Part shown: in pieces, positions 9,128 through 26,629 of the stretch
Layout: each line of letters starts with the position of its first letter
Numbering within the stretch: position 1 is the stretch's first letter
Assembly: GCF_033115175.1 (NCBI RefSeq)
Contig: NC_084834.1
Span: 12,125,294 to 12,189,293 of the forward strand
Length of the DNA stretch: 64,000 nucleotides
Direction: 5' to 3'
Source of the DNA: Lepus europaeus
Taxonomy: Eukaryota > Chordata > Mammalia > Lagomorpha > Leporidae
The notes under the pieces: generated by a model
The model's input: only the letters and a program-made list of their open reading frames with translations
Told to the model about the DNA's origin: nothing
Database searches by the model: none
Program-made: the position numbers and the translations under genes

Positions 9128-9548
9128 CCCCAGATTATTTTGAAACAATCACAGATGTCATAAACTTCATCCATAAATATTACAATATGTATCTCTAAAG
9201 GATAAGGACTCCTTTTAAAAAATCACGCAATAGGGGCCAGGGTTGTGGCATAACAGCATCCCATATGGGCACTGGTTCAAGTCCTGGCTGCTCCACTTCC
9301 TATCCAGCTCTCTGCTAATGGCCTGAGAAAAGCAGCAGAAGGTGGCCCAAGTGTTTGTGGCCATCTGGGGCATGAACCACTGGATGGAAAACCTCTCTCT
9401 CCCCCTCTCTTTCTGTAACTCTTTCAAATAAAATCTTTTCAAAAAGGTAATGCAATATCATTATCAGAACTACTGAATCCTAAATATTATGAAACATCCA
9501 GTTAGTATTCAAATTTCTCCAATTGTCACATAAAGGTTTTTATATAGC
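9128..9548 (-). repeat. Old L1 3' UTR fragment, split by a SINE
   Basis: 'attattttgaaacaatcacagatgtcat', 'atatgtatctctaaaggataaggactccttttaaaaaa' and 'catccagttagtattcaaatttctccaattgtcac' are a well-known segment of medium-age L1 3' UTRs, here reverse-oriented. A SINE interrupts it at 9233-9447. Confidence 0.75.
9233..9447 (+). repeat. C-repeat SINE, internally deleted
   Basis: 'ggggccagggttgtggcataacag' jumps straight to 'catcccatatgggcactggttc'. A second deletion removes the 'cccctgcacccacatgggagacc' block. It is inserted in old L1, with 'aat'-rich flanks repeated ('acgcaat'/'atgcaat'). Confidence 0.88.
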
Positions 9549-9877
9549 TTATTTATTTATTTATTGAAAATATGTTTTATTTATTTGAAAAATAGTGTTA
9601 CAGAGAGGCAGAGGCAGAGAGAGAGGTCTTTCATCCGCTGGTTCACTCCCCAGATGCTACAACAGCCAGGACTGCACCAAGCTGAAGCCAGGAGCCTGGA
9701 ACTCCATCCAGATCTCCCACATGGGTGGCAGGGACCCAAATACTTGAACCATCATGTGCTGCCTCCAGGGTGCCCATTAGCAGGAGGCCGGAACTGGGAG
9801 CAGCAGCCGGGACGCAAACCCAAGCACTTGAATATGGGGTGCAGGTGTCGTCACCACTAGGCCCAACGTTTGCCCCT
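9549..9877 (-). repeat. C-repeat SINE
   Basis: 'ttatttatttatttattgaaaatatg' to 'caccactaggcccaacgtttgcccct'. Confidence 0.88.
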
Positions 9878-9893
9878 CTTAAATGTTAAAACG

Positions 9894-10240
9894 GGCTGGC
9901 TCCGCGGCTCACTAGGCTAATCCTCCGCCTTGCAGCGCCGGCACACCGGGTTCTAGTCCCGGTCGGGGCACCGATCCTATCCCGGTTGCCCCTCTTCCAG
10001 GCCAGCTCTCTGCTGTGGCCAGGGAGTGCAGTGGAGGATGGCCCAAGTACTTGGGCCCTGCACCCCATGGGAGACCAGGAGAAGCACCTGGCTCCTGCCA
10101 TCGGAACAGCACGGTGCGCCGGCCGCAGCGCGCTACCGCGGCGGCCATTGGAGGGTGAACCAACGGCAAAAGGAAGACCTTTCTCTCTGTCCCTCTCTCA
10201 CTGTCCACTCTGCCTGTCAAAAATTTAAAAAAAAAAAAAA
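9894..10240 (+). repeat. C-repeat SINE, young, with 9-bp target-site duplication
   Basis: 'ggctggctccgcggctcact' to a pure A-tail, flanked by gttaaaacg at 9885-9893 and 10241-10249. It is the plus-strand version of the CSINE2-like subtype at 1951. Confidence 0.93.
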
Positions 10241-10249
10241 GTTAAAACG

Positions 10250-11195
10250 CAGTGGTGTTGTCCTCTGATTAAAACGGGAACGCAAAGCAGTGCGTCCCGG
10301 CGGCTGCTGGGCCTCAGAGGCGACGGGCTTCTTCCTCGCGTTCTCTCTCCTGGTCTGTGCAAGAGTCTGTCCAGGCAAGAGCAGGCAGGAGCGGGGAGAG
10401 GCTCGTGCCTCGGCCTGACTGTGCCCGCGCACGGCTCCACAAAGGGCCTTTCAGGTGGCCAGTGCTCACTGCCAAGGGACCCGTGGGCCCCCGCCCTGAG
10501 CAGGTGGGGAGACAGGGCGCCGGGACCAGTCTGTCTGTCTTTCACAGCAGGGAAACCTGCCTTTCCCGGTGTTCAGACAGCCCCTCGGGTCCACCCCAGG
10601 CACGGAGTTTCAGTCCAGATGTCTGGCCTCGTTCCGCCCCTCTTGAGAGTTTCAACATCTCATCTCATCGTGGGGCTGTGAGGGGCGGGGCCGGGGCCCG
10701 CTGAATCCCGGGGTGGGAGGGGATGGGGGGGATGCCTCCCGAAACACATCCCGTGGTTCAGGATCTGACCAGACTCGTTTCAGGCAGGCGTGGCTTCTGC
10801 TTGTGGCATTCTCTGAACTCCTCCCCTGTGACTGTCACACCCCTGACCTTGGCTGCCAAAGCCTACAGCCCGCCCTGTCCCCAACCATGAATGCTGCCCG
10901 AGTTTCTGTGCGCTGGAGCTGTCACTTCCTCTCCGAACCCTCACTGGTACCCTGAAATGTAATTGCGTGTGGGGACTTTGAAAGTTGGTGGTGGTGGGAA
11001 TAGAATGGGGAATAGAATGAAAACATGTCATGCGTGGCTTTTCCCAACACACATGTGTTCCATGAACTTTTTGAAGACCCTCTGCTCTGTCACCATGTCA
11101 CCGACCCGTCCATCGTTTCCACCAGAAGACTTGTGTGGGCTCCCCAGAGGCAGACACTGTCACTGTGACAATGACAAAGCTCAGACAGGCGCCGG
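10250..11195. other. Unique intergenic stretch upstream of PHYHIP
   Basis: GC-moderate DNA with no convincing exon. Short ORFs lack codon-usage or homology support. It begins a 14.6-kb interval (10241-24855) without any young C-repeat. Confidence 0.55.
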
Positions 11196-11365
11196 GCGCT
11201 GCCTCTGAGCCAAGCCCAGAGCTAAGTGGGTTACATAATGATGGCATTCCACAGGGACAATAAGCCGGTGTTATCCCATTTGACAGATGAGGGACCCAGA
11301 TGAAGCCCCAAGGGGCTGAGTCACTCTTCCAAGGTCACGCAGCCAGAAAGTGATGGAGCAGGAGG
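11196..11365 (+). repeat. MIR element
   Basis: 'ttatcccatttgacagatgagg' followed by 'aaggtcacgcagccagaaag' is the MIR core and 3' segment. The preceding 'gagctaagtgggttacataatg' fits its upstream part. Confidence 0.8.
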
Positions 11366-11989
11366 GTTCACAGCACCCGGGCCCTGCACCTGCCCCCCAC
11401 AAACCCTCCACTGGATCATCCCGGTGGCCCCTGTGGGGCCCTCACTTGCTGCTGGTAGTAGGAGTCTCAGGACTGGCTTCCTCTGAGTGCGTGGGGGGCT
11501 CGGCAGGCTCCCCCCTTTTGCCTTCTCCCAGCCATGCACTAAGGTAAATGAGTGGCCAGCATCTCTTGGTGGAGTTGGTAAGAAAATGGATCCACGCACC
11601 CATGGAAGCGCTGCCCCTGGATTCCCGCCCCCTCCCCCAAGCCTGTGCTGAACTCGGCTGAGGATGGGGTCCACTGCCTCAGGTACCCACCTAGACCTTT
11701 CCCCTACACTGCCTTCCTGCCCGCCCCCACTTGTCTGGGGACCCAGGCCCTTGGACTAAGCTCCGCCCCTCTCCCAGCATCCTAAAGTTTAGGGGCTGCA
11801 CTGAAGCCGAAGTCGGGATGTTTCCAAGGAGGGGGTGTGTTGAAGGGACTTCTGGGGGCACCGCTTGTCCGGGAGGAGTGGGGGAGAAGTGGCAGCAGCT
11901 GCCGCGCGGTCTCCAAGGACATGGTGTAGCTCCCCGGGAGACCCTCTGCCCTTTCTCCTCCCACCCAGCAGGCGAGCAGGGACTAAGCT

Positions 11990-12363
11990 GGCTGATTATC
12001 ACCTGACGCTGCGCAGCGGAGGATCCCATTGGTGGAGCCAGATTTGACTGGCTCTCCCGTTCTCTCTCGCCCTCTCTGCCTCTCCTCCACGCCGCTTTGA
12101 TTTCGCTCTCGCCTCTCTGCCTGTGCTGGGATCCTCGTCTCCCCGGAGGGAGGCAGGGAGGCAGCAGCGCGAGCCCCACAACACTGCCTGCCTGCGGGGC
12201 ATGGAAGCTGCCTCCTTGGCGGCAGCAGGGAGAGGAGCGAGCGGGCGTCGCTGCCCGTGACCCAGGCGTCCGCGCTGTCCCCGCACCCGGGAAGCTCATC
12301 CACGCAGAGGTCTCGCCTCTCCCTCCCAGCCACGTCTTCGTCTGCAGAGTCCCGTGGACACTG
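11990..12363 (+). other. PHYHIP: Probable PHYHIP noncoding first exon and promoter-proximal region
   Basis: The stretch from about 12000 is GC- and CT-rich and moderately CpG-rich. It ends in 'ggacactg' followed by a strong GTGAGTG donor at 12364. PHYHIP needs one upstream noncoding exon, because its ATG lies in an exon with an acceptor at 15461. The transcription start is not defined, and the left boundary is a guess. Confidence 0.45.
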
Positions 12364-12998
12364 GTGAGTGCCCTCCCCATCCCCTGTCTGTCCCAAGAGG
12401 CACTGCCGGGGGTGCCTGCCTGAATGGCTGGGCCCAGCGCCCTTGTCCCTCCCCCCCCCCAACCCCCAGGCACTTGGCAAAGAGCTTCCCAGTTGGATCC
12501 AGTCTCCAGGGCCCCACAGTTATTTACCCCGTGACCACTGTGCTGCAGTCAGCTACGCCAACAGGGACAGCGGCCTGGGGGTGCGCTCCCTCCGGCATTG
12601 CCCAGGGCTCTCCAGACAAGCCCAAGGAAGGAGCAGTAGCTCCTGTCCTCAAGGCTGTCTGCAGGCAGTCGGGCTCGTGTGCAGGTCTGGACATGTTAGG
12701 GATCACATCTTTCTTGCACACATGAAGTACATGCATGTGTGGGGGTGGAGTCTATGGGTATCCATGGGTGGGGGCGCCGCAGAGTTAGAAGGTAGCCACT
12801 CGTGGTGTATGTGGGGGAGTCCGTGCCGTGGGGGGTTCTGTGTGCCGAGGTGCAACTCCCAAGCAGGATGGGGTGGGCCGGTGGGAGTACTAGCGGCTGC
12901 CATGGCCCGAGGCAGGTGCGCAAACCTGTTGGCACGGGAAAGATCGGGGCTGGCAGAGTGTAGCCACATTTTCAAAGTGTGTGTCTCTGAGCCTGAAG

Positions 12999-13051
12999 GA
13001 GAGAGAGAGAGGGAGAGGGAAAGAGAAAGAGAAAGAGAGGGGGCACAGTAC
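12999..13051 (+). repeat. GA-rich simple repeat
   Basis: A purine-only tract, gagagagaga followed by gggagaggga and aagagaaaga units, flanked by TG-rich DNA. Confidence 0.9.
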
Positions 13052-14639
13052 CAGAACGCAGGCGGGGCTGACGCGTGTGGGGACGAACATGTGTGCGCAG
13101 GCAGGCGTGTGGGCTGTGTGCCTTCTTGTGGAGGTGGCGCACATACATGTTGGTGCCTGTGGCTTCCTCTTTTCCCCAAATATGGCTTAGAAGGAGGGGT
13201 GCGTGCTTGTGTGTGTGCCTGAGCCCGTGGACAAGAACACGTGTGCGTCTGTGTGGAGGTGACAGCCCGCGGAGGGGCAACTGTGGCGCCATTCGTAGAC
13301 CTTGGACGGTAGCAGAAGGGGCCTGAGTGCGTGGTGAGTGTGTGGGAGTGAGGATGTCGGAGGAGCTGGGCGCCCTCCACGCGTGTTACAGGTGCATGCT
13401 GCCTGCTGCCTGCGTGTGTGTGCACGCCTGCCTCGGGGTGAATTCACACGGGAGCGTGGGCGCTTTTTTTTTTCCGGGTGCTGCCTCAACCTGTCCCTCA
13501 CACCCTGGGCGTGGAGCACCAGGGGTCACGCCCACCCTGGCTTTCTGCTCTGTGTCACTCTCCCAGAACTGTGGAGGGGAGGAGCTGAGCAGCCTGCCGC
13601 CCAGGGTCTTAGCCCCAGGCGTGGCTGCCCCCCCTTCGGGAGGACTCTGGAGAGGAGATATCCAGGCAGGAACAGGTCCCTGCCCCAGGCGCAGGCGTAG
13701 ACGACATCCCCTGGAGCGGGGGAGGTGGCTCAGGTCTCTTGGGTGGGAGTGCTGATGGTGCATGTGTGAGTGTGGGCATATGAGCGGCACATGTGTGTCT
13801 CCCAGGATGGAAACTCCCAATGGCTCCCCACCAGTCCCTGTGGATTACAAGTGGGGTAGTTATCACAGGATTGTTCCCACATACCCGGCCCTGTCTGTTT
13901 GAGTTTGGGCTGGACCCGGGAGCATGCCCGTGCTTACTGAACACAGGATTTCCCCATGCACAAAGCCCCTGGCATTTGGCTCCAGGTGGGAGGCAAAGAT
14001 GAAATGGGACTTGAGTGACACCTGGGGCAGGTAAGGACTGTCACCCAGCACCTTCACCCTGTAGCTGCCACCCAGGCAGCCCACGGGGTGATGTAGAGGT
14101 GTCAGGCACCACAGCAGGCTTAATTGATGGGAGAGTGTGGGTTGGATCTTCTAGAAGCTATTAATAAAAGTACCTGCTTTTGCAGGCACAAGGTGCCCCC
14201 CCCACCCCAAGCTCCTGGGCAAGGGGAGAAGATAGAGAAGGGAAGAGAGGAGAGGAGGTGACACTGCGACATACTGGGGGCTGGGCTTGAGGAAAGAGTG
14301 GGGCAAGTGCATGTCCACATGCCCTGGGGGAGCTCCCATCTGCCTCATGTCCTCCTGTCCACACTCCCTGCTCTGCCGGGTCCTGGATCTCAAGTGAAGC
14401 AGGTCAAAGTCACGGCCAGAACCAACCCCTAGAAAAGCACCAGATGCAAGGGTAGGAGCGAAGGAGTGGGAGAGGGAGCTATGAGAAAATGCAGTTCCTG
14501 GAAAGGAAAGGAAAGCAAGGAGAAGAAATAAACAGCAGGAACTCTGTATCGGTCTGCGTGCACACGCTAACTGCCTGCGCTGTGCCTGTCACGCACACAC
14601 ACGCACGCACACACACACACGGGGATGCAGCATCAGCCT

Positions 14640-14800
14640 GATAGCACGGTCCTTGGACTCCAGAGTTCACATCATTTGCTGGCTGTGTGGTCCTGGCCAT
14701 GCTAGCATTGCCCAGCCTCAGTTACCTCATCAGTAGAATGGGGTAATAATAGTCCATACCTACCGTGAGGCTTGCCCAAGACAGTGTTTGTGGAATTATG
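14640..14800 (-). repeat. MIR element
   Basis: 'gctggctgtgtggtcctggc', 'cctcagttacctcatcagta' and 'gaatggggtaataatagtcc' are the reverse-oriented MIR core. Confidence 0.75.
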
Positions 14801-15380
14801 AGCGTGTGGTTGGCCCCATTAGATGTCAGTGTTAAAACTGATTATTTAAGATTCAAGTCAACCCAACCAAGCATTGAAATAAAGCTTGAAGGGGGCGGAG
14901 GCCCTAGCCACCCCCTCCCACCTCGAACAAATCCATGTGAGCCTACCTGGCCCTTGTCCCATACGATGGCGAACTTTGCTGAGTCACCTCCCCACCCCCC
15001 TGGGGGGGGGGGGCCTCGGGGCCTCATCCCAAGGGTCTTGGCATCCAGGGACTCCTGGCTGCCACTGCGTGCCACCTGCCTCCCCCCTGCGCGCCAGCTC
15101 CTCCGCAGGTGCTTCCTGCCTCTCCTCTGCCTCCCACCCGCGTGCTCCACCCCCACCCCTTTCTCTTTTCACGCCTGCTGGCTGAAGGCCCCCACCCTCC
15201 TCGGCTCCATCTGCTGCCAATCTGTCCCCGCCCAGCGCATGCAGCGTTCCCACTGCCTCGGCCACCTGTCAGGTGTCATGTGCGCTGCAGACCAGAGTCC
15301 CCCGCCCGCGACACAACGTCCCAGCCCGGGTCCCTCCAGGATGCTCTTCCCTGTCAAGTTGATGAGACAGGTGCACCTGA

Positions 15381-20513
<5,133 letters not shown>

Positions 20514-21945
20514 GGACCCCCTCCTCGGGGCTGGGGGCTGGGGAGAGAGGGCGGGAAGGCTGGAGATGAGTGGCAGAGCTTCAGGGAACTGGCTTTCTCT
20601 CCCCTGCCCCCCTTGGTCCACTCCCTGCATTCCACCTATCTTGCCCCGTCTCCCACCCCCTGGCATTGGAGGCAACAGATGGTGGTCCCCTTGATCAGTG
20701 GCGCCTAGCCCAGGCCCAGCGGACTTGGGGGGCTTCTTAGCCTCTGTGGGCTGGGATTCTGGAGCACTCTCCCTGCCTCTGGGTACCCTGTCCTGTGGTT
20801 CCCTGCGGTCTCCCAGAGGCCCCGGCTGCCTCCTTTACTCCCCCAGGAAGTGTCTCCGAGCCAAAGGCCATGCAAAGGGAGACACAGATGGCCTTCCTCA
20901 GCCCCACCCCACTCAGGGCCACCCCAGAACGTCCCCTCCTGGACAGCTGGGCCTTGGGGGCTTCCCCCAGAGGGCCTAGACCCCTGCCCCCTATATAAAT
21001 AGTCTGCTCCAGCGTCACGCCCTGGCTGCTCCCAGACCCTCTTCCTGCATGGGGGAGCTGCACTGCCTTCGCCCCCTGCCCACGTGGGCGCTCCTCCTGC
21101 TCTCTGGGAAGGAGCCCTCTTTGTTCGCTCGGCTTTGGGGGCTCCGGGCTGGTGGGATTTTTCCCCTTCTCCCTGGAGCCGACACCTACTCCAGTGTACC
21201 TCTCCGGGCGCAGGGAGCACTGGGGGGGGGGGGGTCTAGAACATCAGCCACTGGGGGGTCGAGGAGGGGGCAGGAGACCCCTGAGACCCAGAGAGACCCC
21301 TTCCTCAGCCAGGAGTGGGCCACCTCGTGCCCTGATGCGGCCCACCGTGGACGTGGTGGACTTGGGGGGGGGTCGCTTCTGAAGAGGCCTGGCACCCCAC
21401 CCGGCTGTGCACTTGACTCACTAGCTCTGCCACGGCGCTGTGACTGTGCCCGCGTGTGATCCGGACTGTGGATGCCGCTCTGCGCCCCGCCCCTGCCGCC
21501 CGCCCCTGCCGCCCTGCTGGCTGTGGGGGGGGGTCCCTCCCTGGGGAGTCCTTGTGAAGTCCCTGCCTGCGTGTTCACCTACTGCCTGCTGCTGCACCGC
21601 TCAGCAAAGCGCCGGGAGCGGCTGCTGGAGAGAAAGCGCTCCCCACCGGGTGACTTTCTGGGGTGAAGGGCGGAAGGGGCCAGCGAGACTGTGCCGCGCG
21701 GGGTGGGGGGGGGCACGGCTCACCTCTCCTGTGGCCAGGGAGCGCTGCAGTCAGCTGTCTCCTGGGGGTGGGTCGGGAGGTCTCATTGGTGGAGCAGGAG
21801 AGGACAGGGCCCCCAGGCCCTCTTCCCGCCCCCATGTCGCTGTGGGGTAGCCCACCGCCCTCTCTGGCCCTGCGTCCTCCTGGGGCTGGGCCCGCCCGCC
21901 TATGCTGTGCTTGCCGTGTGCATCAATAAAACCACCTCGGCCTGA
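20514..21945 (+). other. PHYHIP: PHYHIP 3' UTR
   Basis: No other exon is seen between the stop codon and the polyadenylation signal. The sequence is GC-rich with several G-runs and a CTATATAAATAG patch at 20992-21003. The 1.4-kb length is normal for this gene. Confidence 0.8.
21925..21930 (+). terminator. PHYHIP polyadenylation signal
   Basis: A canonical AATAAA in 'gtgcatcaataaaaccacct' lies about 1.4 kb after the stop codon and is the first perfect hexamer downstream of it. Cleavage is expected near 21943-21950. Confidence 0.85.
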
Positions 21946-22629
21946 GGGGCCCGCCTGCCTCGGTCCACCTGGGCTGCAGACTGGGCGGCGGCTGGGCCGC
22001 GGGGATTTCTGGCTGAGCAGGCCGAGACCCCAGTGCCAGCGCTCACTTCCTGGAAGCACAGACAGCCCAGTCTCTAGTGGGGGCGTGAACCCCAGGCCTG
22101 GAGGCTCCACCTCCTGAGCCCATCCCCCTGACAAATGCTGGGAACACAGCAGCGCTGCGCTCGGGCTCTGGGAGGCTGGGACGGAGGCGGGCAGCTGTGC
22201 CATCCACAGCGGAGCTGGGGTGGGCGTGGGCCCCGGGTCGGGCCACCTGAAGCCTCTGCGAGGGTGCACCCAGATCCCACTGCGAGTGCACAGCCACACC
22301 CCCGGCTCAGTAGGGACTTTGGAGGTCATTCATTCCCACCCTGTGCTTCCCATCTGGGGAAACTGAGGCCTCCTAGGGGGAGGCGAGAACCAGTCGTCTG
22401 GAGGTCCCCTGATGGCTCTGAACTTCTCTTCCCTGGGAGCCACAGGTGCCGCCCCCCTCCCCCCCAGCTGAGTCACCTCTGCGTCTGTCATTATATTCCA
22501 GCAGCCTCTGCGGGAGAGGGAGTGTTCTAGAACAGTCAGAGGCACCCGGCCTCCACCTCCGCTGGCTGAGTCAGGGCCAGCGTTGTGTCATCCTTCACTG
22601 GGCACAGCAAGGAGCTAGAGGGCACAGGG

Positions 22630-22790
22630 CCGCTTCCGAGGGCCTACTGTGCGCCAGCCAGCGGGCCGGTGCCTGCAGCACATCAGCCCCTTTAGCCTGG
22701 GCCGCGTCGTCCCACTTAGCGGATGAACAGAGCGAGGCACAAAGGGATGAACGGGCAGCTTATAGTCCGTAGTGACCGTGCCCAGGCTCT
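22630..22790 (+). repeat. MIR-like element
   Basis: 'gagggcctactgtgcgccagc' and 'tcccacttagcggatgaacagagcgaggcacaaagggatga' follow the MIR consensus order. Confidence 0.6.
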
Positions 22791-24329
22791 AGAAACTAGA
22801 ACCTTCCACCTTCCCACCCTGTCTGTGCCTGCGGGTGTGCCAGGGGCCACCTGGGACTAAGCCCTGTCCGGGACACCGTGCCTATCAGGGCCTCCTCCAC
22901 CACCTGCGAACACTGGGCCAGGTCCAGGATGCCGCCAGGGGGTGCTGTGGAGTCATCAGTGCCGTGGGGTCTGGTTTCATAGGCGCGGTAGGAGCCCTGG
23001 ACGTCAGGAAGTCCAAGGTCAGGGTGACCGCAGGGTCCCCCCTCCTGTGTCTGAGCAGACCTGCCCAGGACGCTGCCTCCCGCAGAGCAAAGAGGGGCTG
23101 ATCTCAGTCCTCCTTGGTGAGTCTTTTGGGTTCCTTGGGAAGAGAAACTGGTTCTGAGCCCTCTGTGTGGGAGACGGAGGCATCGGATGGAGGCAGGGCT
23201 GGGGTTGGGGGCCCTGTGCAGCCTCCTCCAGAGAGCCTGTTTCCCTCCCTCTGTCCAGATGGCCACCCCCGGCACATGGCCAGCACCGGGCTGCTCGGAG
23301 CACCCGTCAGCCGGAGCTGGGTCAGCGTGGCCGCCGAGCCTGCCCTGGGGCGCTCCCCAGCCTGAGCCTAACATGACTGGAGGAAGGAGAGGAGTGTGCA
23401 CACGCGTGCCCTCCGTGGGCTGGGTCAGAAGCCCACAGGCAGCTCCAAGGGGCAGGACAAGTGTGGGCTGCAAAGACCTCCATGCAGCAGAGGGTCCCTG
23501 AGTTAGCTCCATCTCCTGTGTGGGCAGCGAGGGAAAGGGAGGCCCCGGGGTACAGGCACCGGTACCCCCGCCCTCCACCCGCCTCTGCCTGACACACACA
23601 CTCTCCTCCGCACCTCTGTTCCCACCTTTCCTCCCGGGCCAGCCGTTCTCCCTACAGTCCTGGGTAGATGACGTCCCTGCCCCCTCCAACGCCGAGGCCC
23701 CTCACTGTTTCACCCGAAGAGCAATGGCTGGGGTCCCACGGAAAGGGATGGAGGCCCTCGGGAAGCTGAGCCAGGAGGTGATTGGTGGGAAAGCTGCGTG
23801 GCCCCAGCGTCTGCCGGAGATCGGGGCCAGATGTCGCCGGGGCGGGGGCGGGGCGGGCTGCGGCAGAAGTGGCAGCTCCGGTTGGCAGGAGGCTGGGTCG
23901 GGGGCCTGGAGGCTCTCTGGGGGAAACATCTGGCTGCCCTCTCCCCAACTCCCCCAGTCAGGCACTACTATTTTTGCAAACTGGAGCAGCGAATCTTTTC
24001 ACGGGTTCCAGAATCAGCCTTGTGCGTGGGGACAGTTGAGCACAGGGCGTGATTTGGGAGATGCCCAGGGAGGCCACCAGCTGGCCAGAAAAACGCCCCC
24101 TGCTGCCCGCACAGGGGCACCTGCTCCCGGCTGTGCATTAGCACTGTGCCCTCCAGCAACAGCGGCTGAGCCCTGAGCTCCCGACGCCTGACGGGAAACG
24201 CCGCACCCACAGGTTCCCTTGGAGCACGGGAACAAAGCAGTCAGAAACGAGACGCTTGTCTGGACCAGGAAAGGAACAGCAGGTGCGCTCCCGGTGACGG
24301 TGCAGTGACAGCTCGTTTCAAAGGCCGTC

Positions 24330-24425
24330 TCACCCTTGGCCACAAGGATGGTGGTGGTGTCGTCATCCAGGCACAGAGAGGGGAAGTGACTCACCCAGGG
24401 TCACACAGCCACCAGACGTAGAGCC
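24330..24425 (+). repeat. MIR-like fragment
   Basis: 'cagagaggggaagtgactcacccagggtcacacagccacc' matches the 3' half of MIR. Confidence 0.65.
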
Positions 24426-24854
24426 ACGTGTGCTCTCCTTCATACTACTGAGAAGGGTGTGAGGCTGGGGGAGGGGCAAGAAGAGGGAAAAGGGCAGTGA
24501 GGGGCGGAGCAGGGCACCCCGCACCTCTGCCTTGGAGGCTGGACAGGGCTTTCTCCTGGCCCTTGCGGGATGGGTCACTGGTTTGGGGAGCAGAGGCCCG
24601 GGGAGGGGACAGATGGCCAACAGCTCCCGACTGCCAGGCTCATGCTGCCCTAGAGGGAGGTGCAAACTGGGAGCTACGCCAATCTCTACCCTGGCCCATC
24701 TCACCCTGTCCCAGTGAGACCCCAGGGCTTGGAGCCAGCTGGAGAGCCAGGGGGCTCCCTGACCCCCATCACCCAGCTGTGGGCAGCTGCTGAAGCTGCT
24801 CTCATCTAGTCCCAGGAGCAGCCGGAAGGTGAGGATGGCCTGGGCCAGAGAACA

Positions 24855-25140
24855 CGATAGACAGACAGACAGACATCTCTCCTCTGCTGGTTCACTCCCA
24901 TAATGCCTACAACAGCCAGGACTGGTCTGGGCCCCAGCTGGGAGCCAGGAGCCCATCTTGGGTCTCCCACATTGGGTGGCAAAGACACAACGACTTGAGT
25001 CATCACCTGTGGCCTCCCAGGGGGCCCAGTAGCAGACAGCTGGAATGAGGAGCTGGAACCAGGACTAGCACCCAGACGTTCCTGTACAAGACATGAGCAT
25101 CTTCACCAGTGTCCTCACCAGCGTCAGAGGCCTGCCCCTG
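24855..25140 (-). repeat. Diverged C-repeat SINE with (GACA)n at its tail
   Basis: A short gacagacagaca run is followed by 'tctctcctctgctggttcac', 'cttgggtctcccacattggg' and 'cccaggactagcacccag'. The element head is badly decayed. Confidence 0.75.
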
Positions 25141-26421
25141 TATGTTGATCTACTGACTTCTGACATGGCCTGCAGACAGCTCTGAGCAGCTTCCCCCGCC
25201 TCAAGGAGGGAGACCCCCACTTGTCCTCCTCCTGTCCGTCATCCACGCTTGGGGCTGCCCGCTGCTCCTCTGGGCATGGGGCATGGGAGCCAGGACTGTG
25301 ATCCTTGGAGCTCCAGACATAACTGTGGCCACGGAGAGAGATTCTGCTGTGAATTCTTGCCTACGCGAGTGGGTATGCCCAGGTGTCGGTGAGGCGCCCA
25401 GGTGGCTCCAGCCATTGGAGGACGGGGCAAGGGGTCTTTCCATTCTGGTTCTGGCCCATCATGCTATCCCGAGCATCCCCACCAGAGGAGAAGGAAGCCA
25501 GGAGAGGTGGCCGTGACCTCACAGCCTGGGACTTCTCGGGGCCGTAGCAGTAGCCCTCTGGGTCACTCCCGCTCTCTCGTGGGGCTCCGGGGCTGCCCCG
25601 TCATCAGGCCTGTGGGACAGAGCTGCAGCCTGCATTCCTGGAGGAGGGTGCTGAGCACGTGGGGGATGTGAGTGGCATGTCTGGATCCACGGCTTCCTGC
25701 CTACAAGGTCCAGCGTGCCACACGGCTGCCCAGGGGTCCCCCCCCAACACCGGGTCCAGACTGACAGCATCTGGTATGCACTGGGGCCAGCACGAGGCCC
25801 ACAGTCCACTGAGGGCCCAGGCATCGGCCTCTCCGGAGTGTGGCAGCTGCCAGCCCAGACACAACAGCGGGCTCCTCTCTAGGGGTCTCTTCCCCCGGGA
25901 GATCCACACAGAGCCAGCAGGAGGTCTCCCTGGAAGGCAGGGAGCAGGGATGTTTTCTCTCCTCTCCCGGCCTCGGGACGGCAGAGGCCTGGGCCTCCCT
26001 GTTGGCAGGGGAGGAAGGAAAGTGGCGGCTGGACCAGACGCAGCCTGGGGTCGCCTGGGGAGAGGGACCCGAGCTGGAATGTTTGCTCAGTGGCTGCCTG
26101 GCAAGTGTCTGGCTGTTGCCTGCACAAGAAGGGGACCTGCAGGGGCCAGTGCTCCGTGTGTGGCCATGCGACAGGCAGGCCCTGGGGGCCCGCCCCAGCT
26201 ACCGAGGCTTTTCTGGGTCCCCCCTCCTACTCTGCTCCCGCTGCCAACACCCTGCAGCCCCCCCCACCCCACTCCTTCCACCCAGATGGACACACAGCGC
26301 GAGCCCCTTTTACATCCCTCCTCCCTCCCCACCCAACAGCCTCTTTATAGAATATGTAGGAGGGCCATGGGCAGCAGCCAGCCTGCTGACTGCAGAGTGC
26401 CGGGCGCCTGTGCAAGAGTGA

Positions 26422-26440
26422 GTGTGTGTGTGTGTGTGTG
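26422..26440 (+). repeat. (TG)n microsatellite
   Basis: About nine uninterrupted TG units near the BMP1 3' end, outside the transcript. Confidence 0.9.
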
Positions 26441-26629
26441 CCCGAGTGTGAAATCACACCCTCCAGGACCTGGAAAGGCAAGAGGGAAGGGTGGCCAGCG
26501 AGGCCAGGTGTGCTGGCTGCATGCCGGCCCCAGCCACAGCCAGCCCGCACATCTGCACCGGGACACACCCTCCCCTCGCCCCCACACCCACACCCCCATG
26601 TGGCATCCAGCAGGCCACGGGGAGGTTGG

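Noticed and set aside
9894-10240. tRNA gene suggested by A/B-box-like motifs
   Set aside because: The motifs belong to tRNA-derived SINEs ending in A-tails with target-site duplications. No cloverleaf-complete tRNA is present.
12368-13222. 284-codon plus-strand ORF in PHYHIP intron 1
   Set aside because: It spans TG-rich and GA simple sequence, has composition-driven residues and no recognisable domain. Intronic GC-rich DNA often gives such frames.
20992-21003. CTATATAAATAG resembling a TATA box
   Set aside because: It lies inside the PHYHIP 3' UTR with no downstream exon or CpG island.
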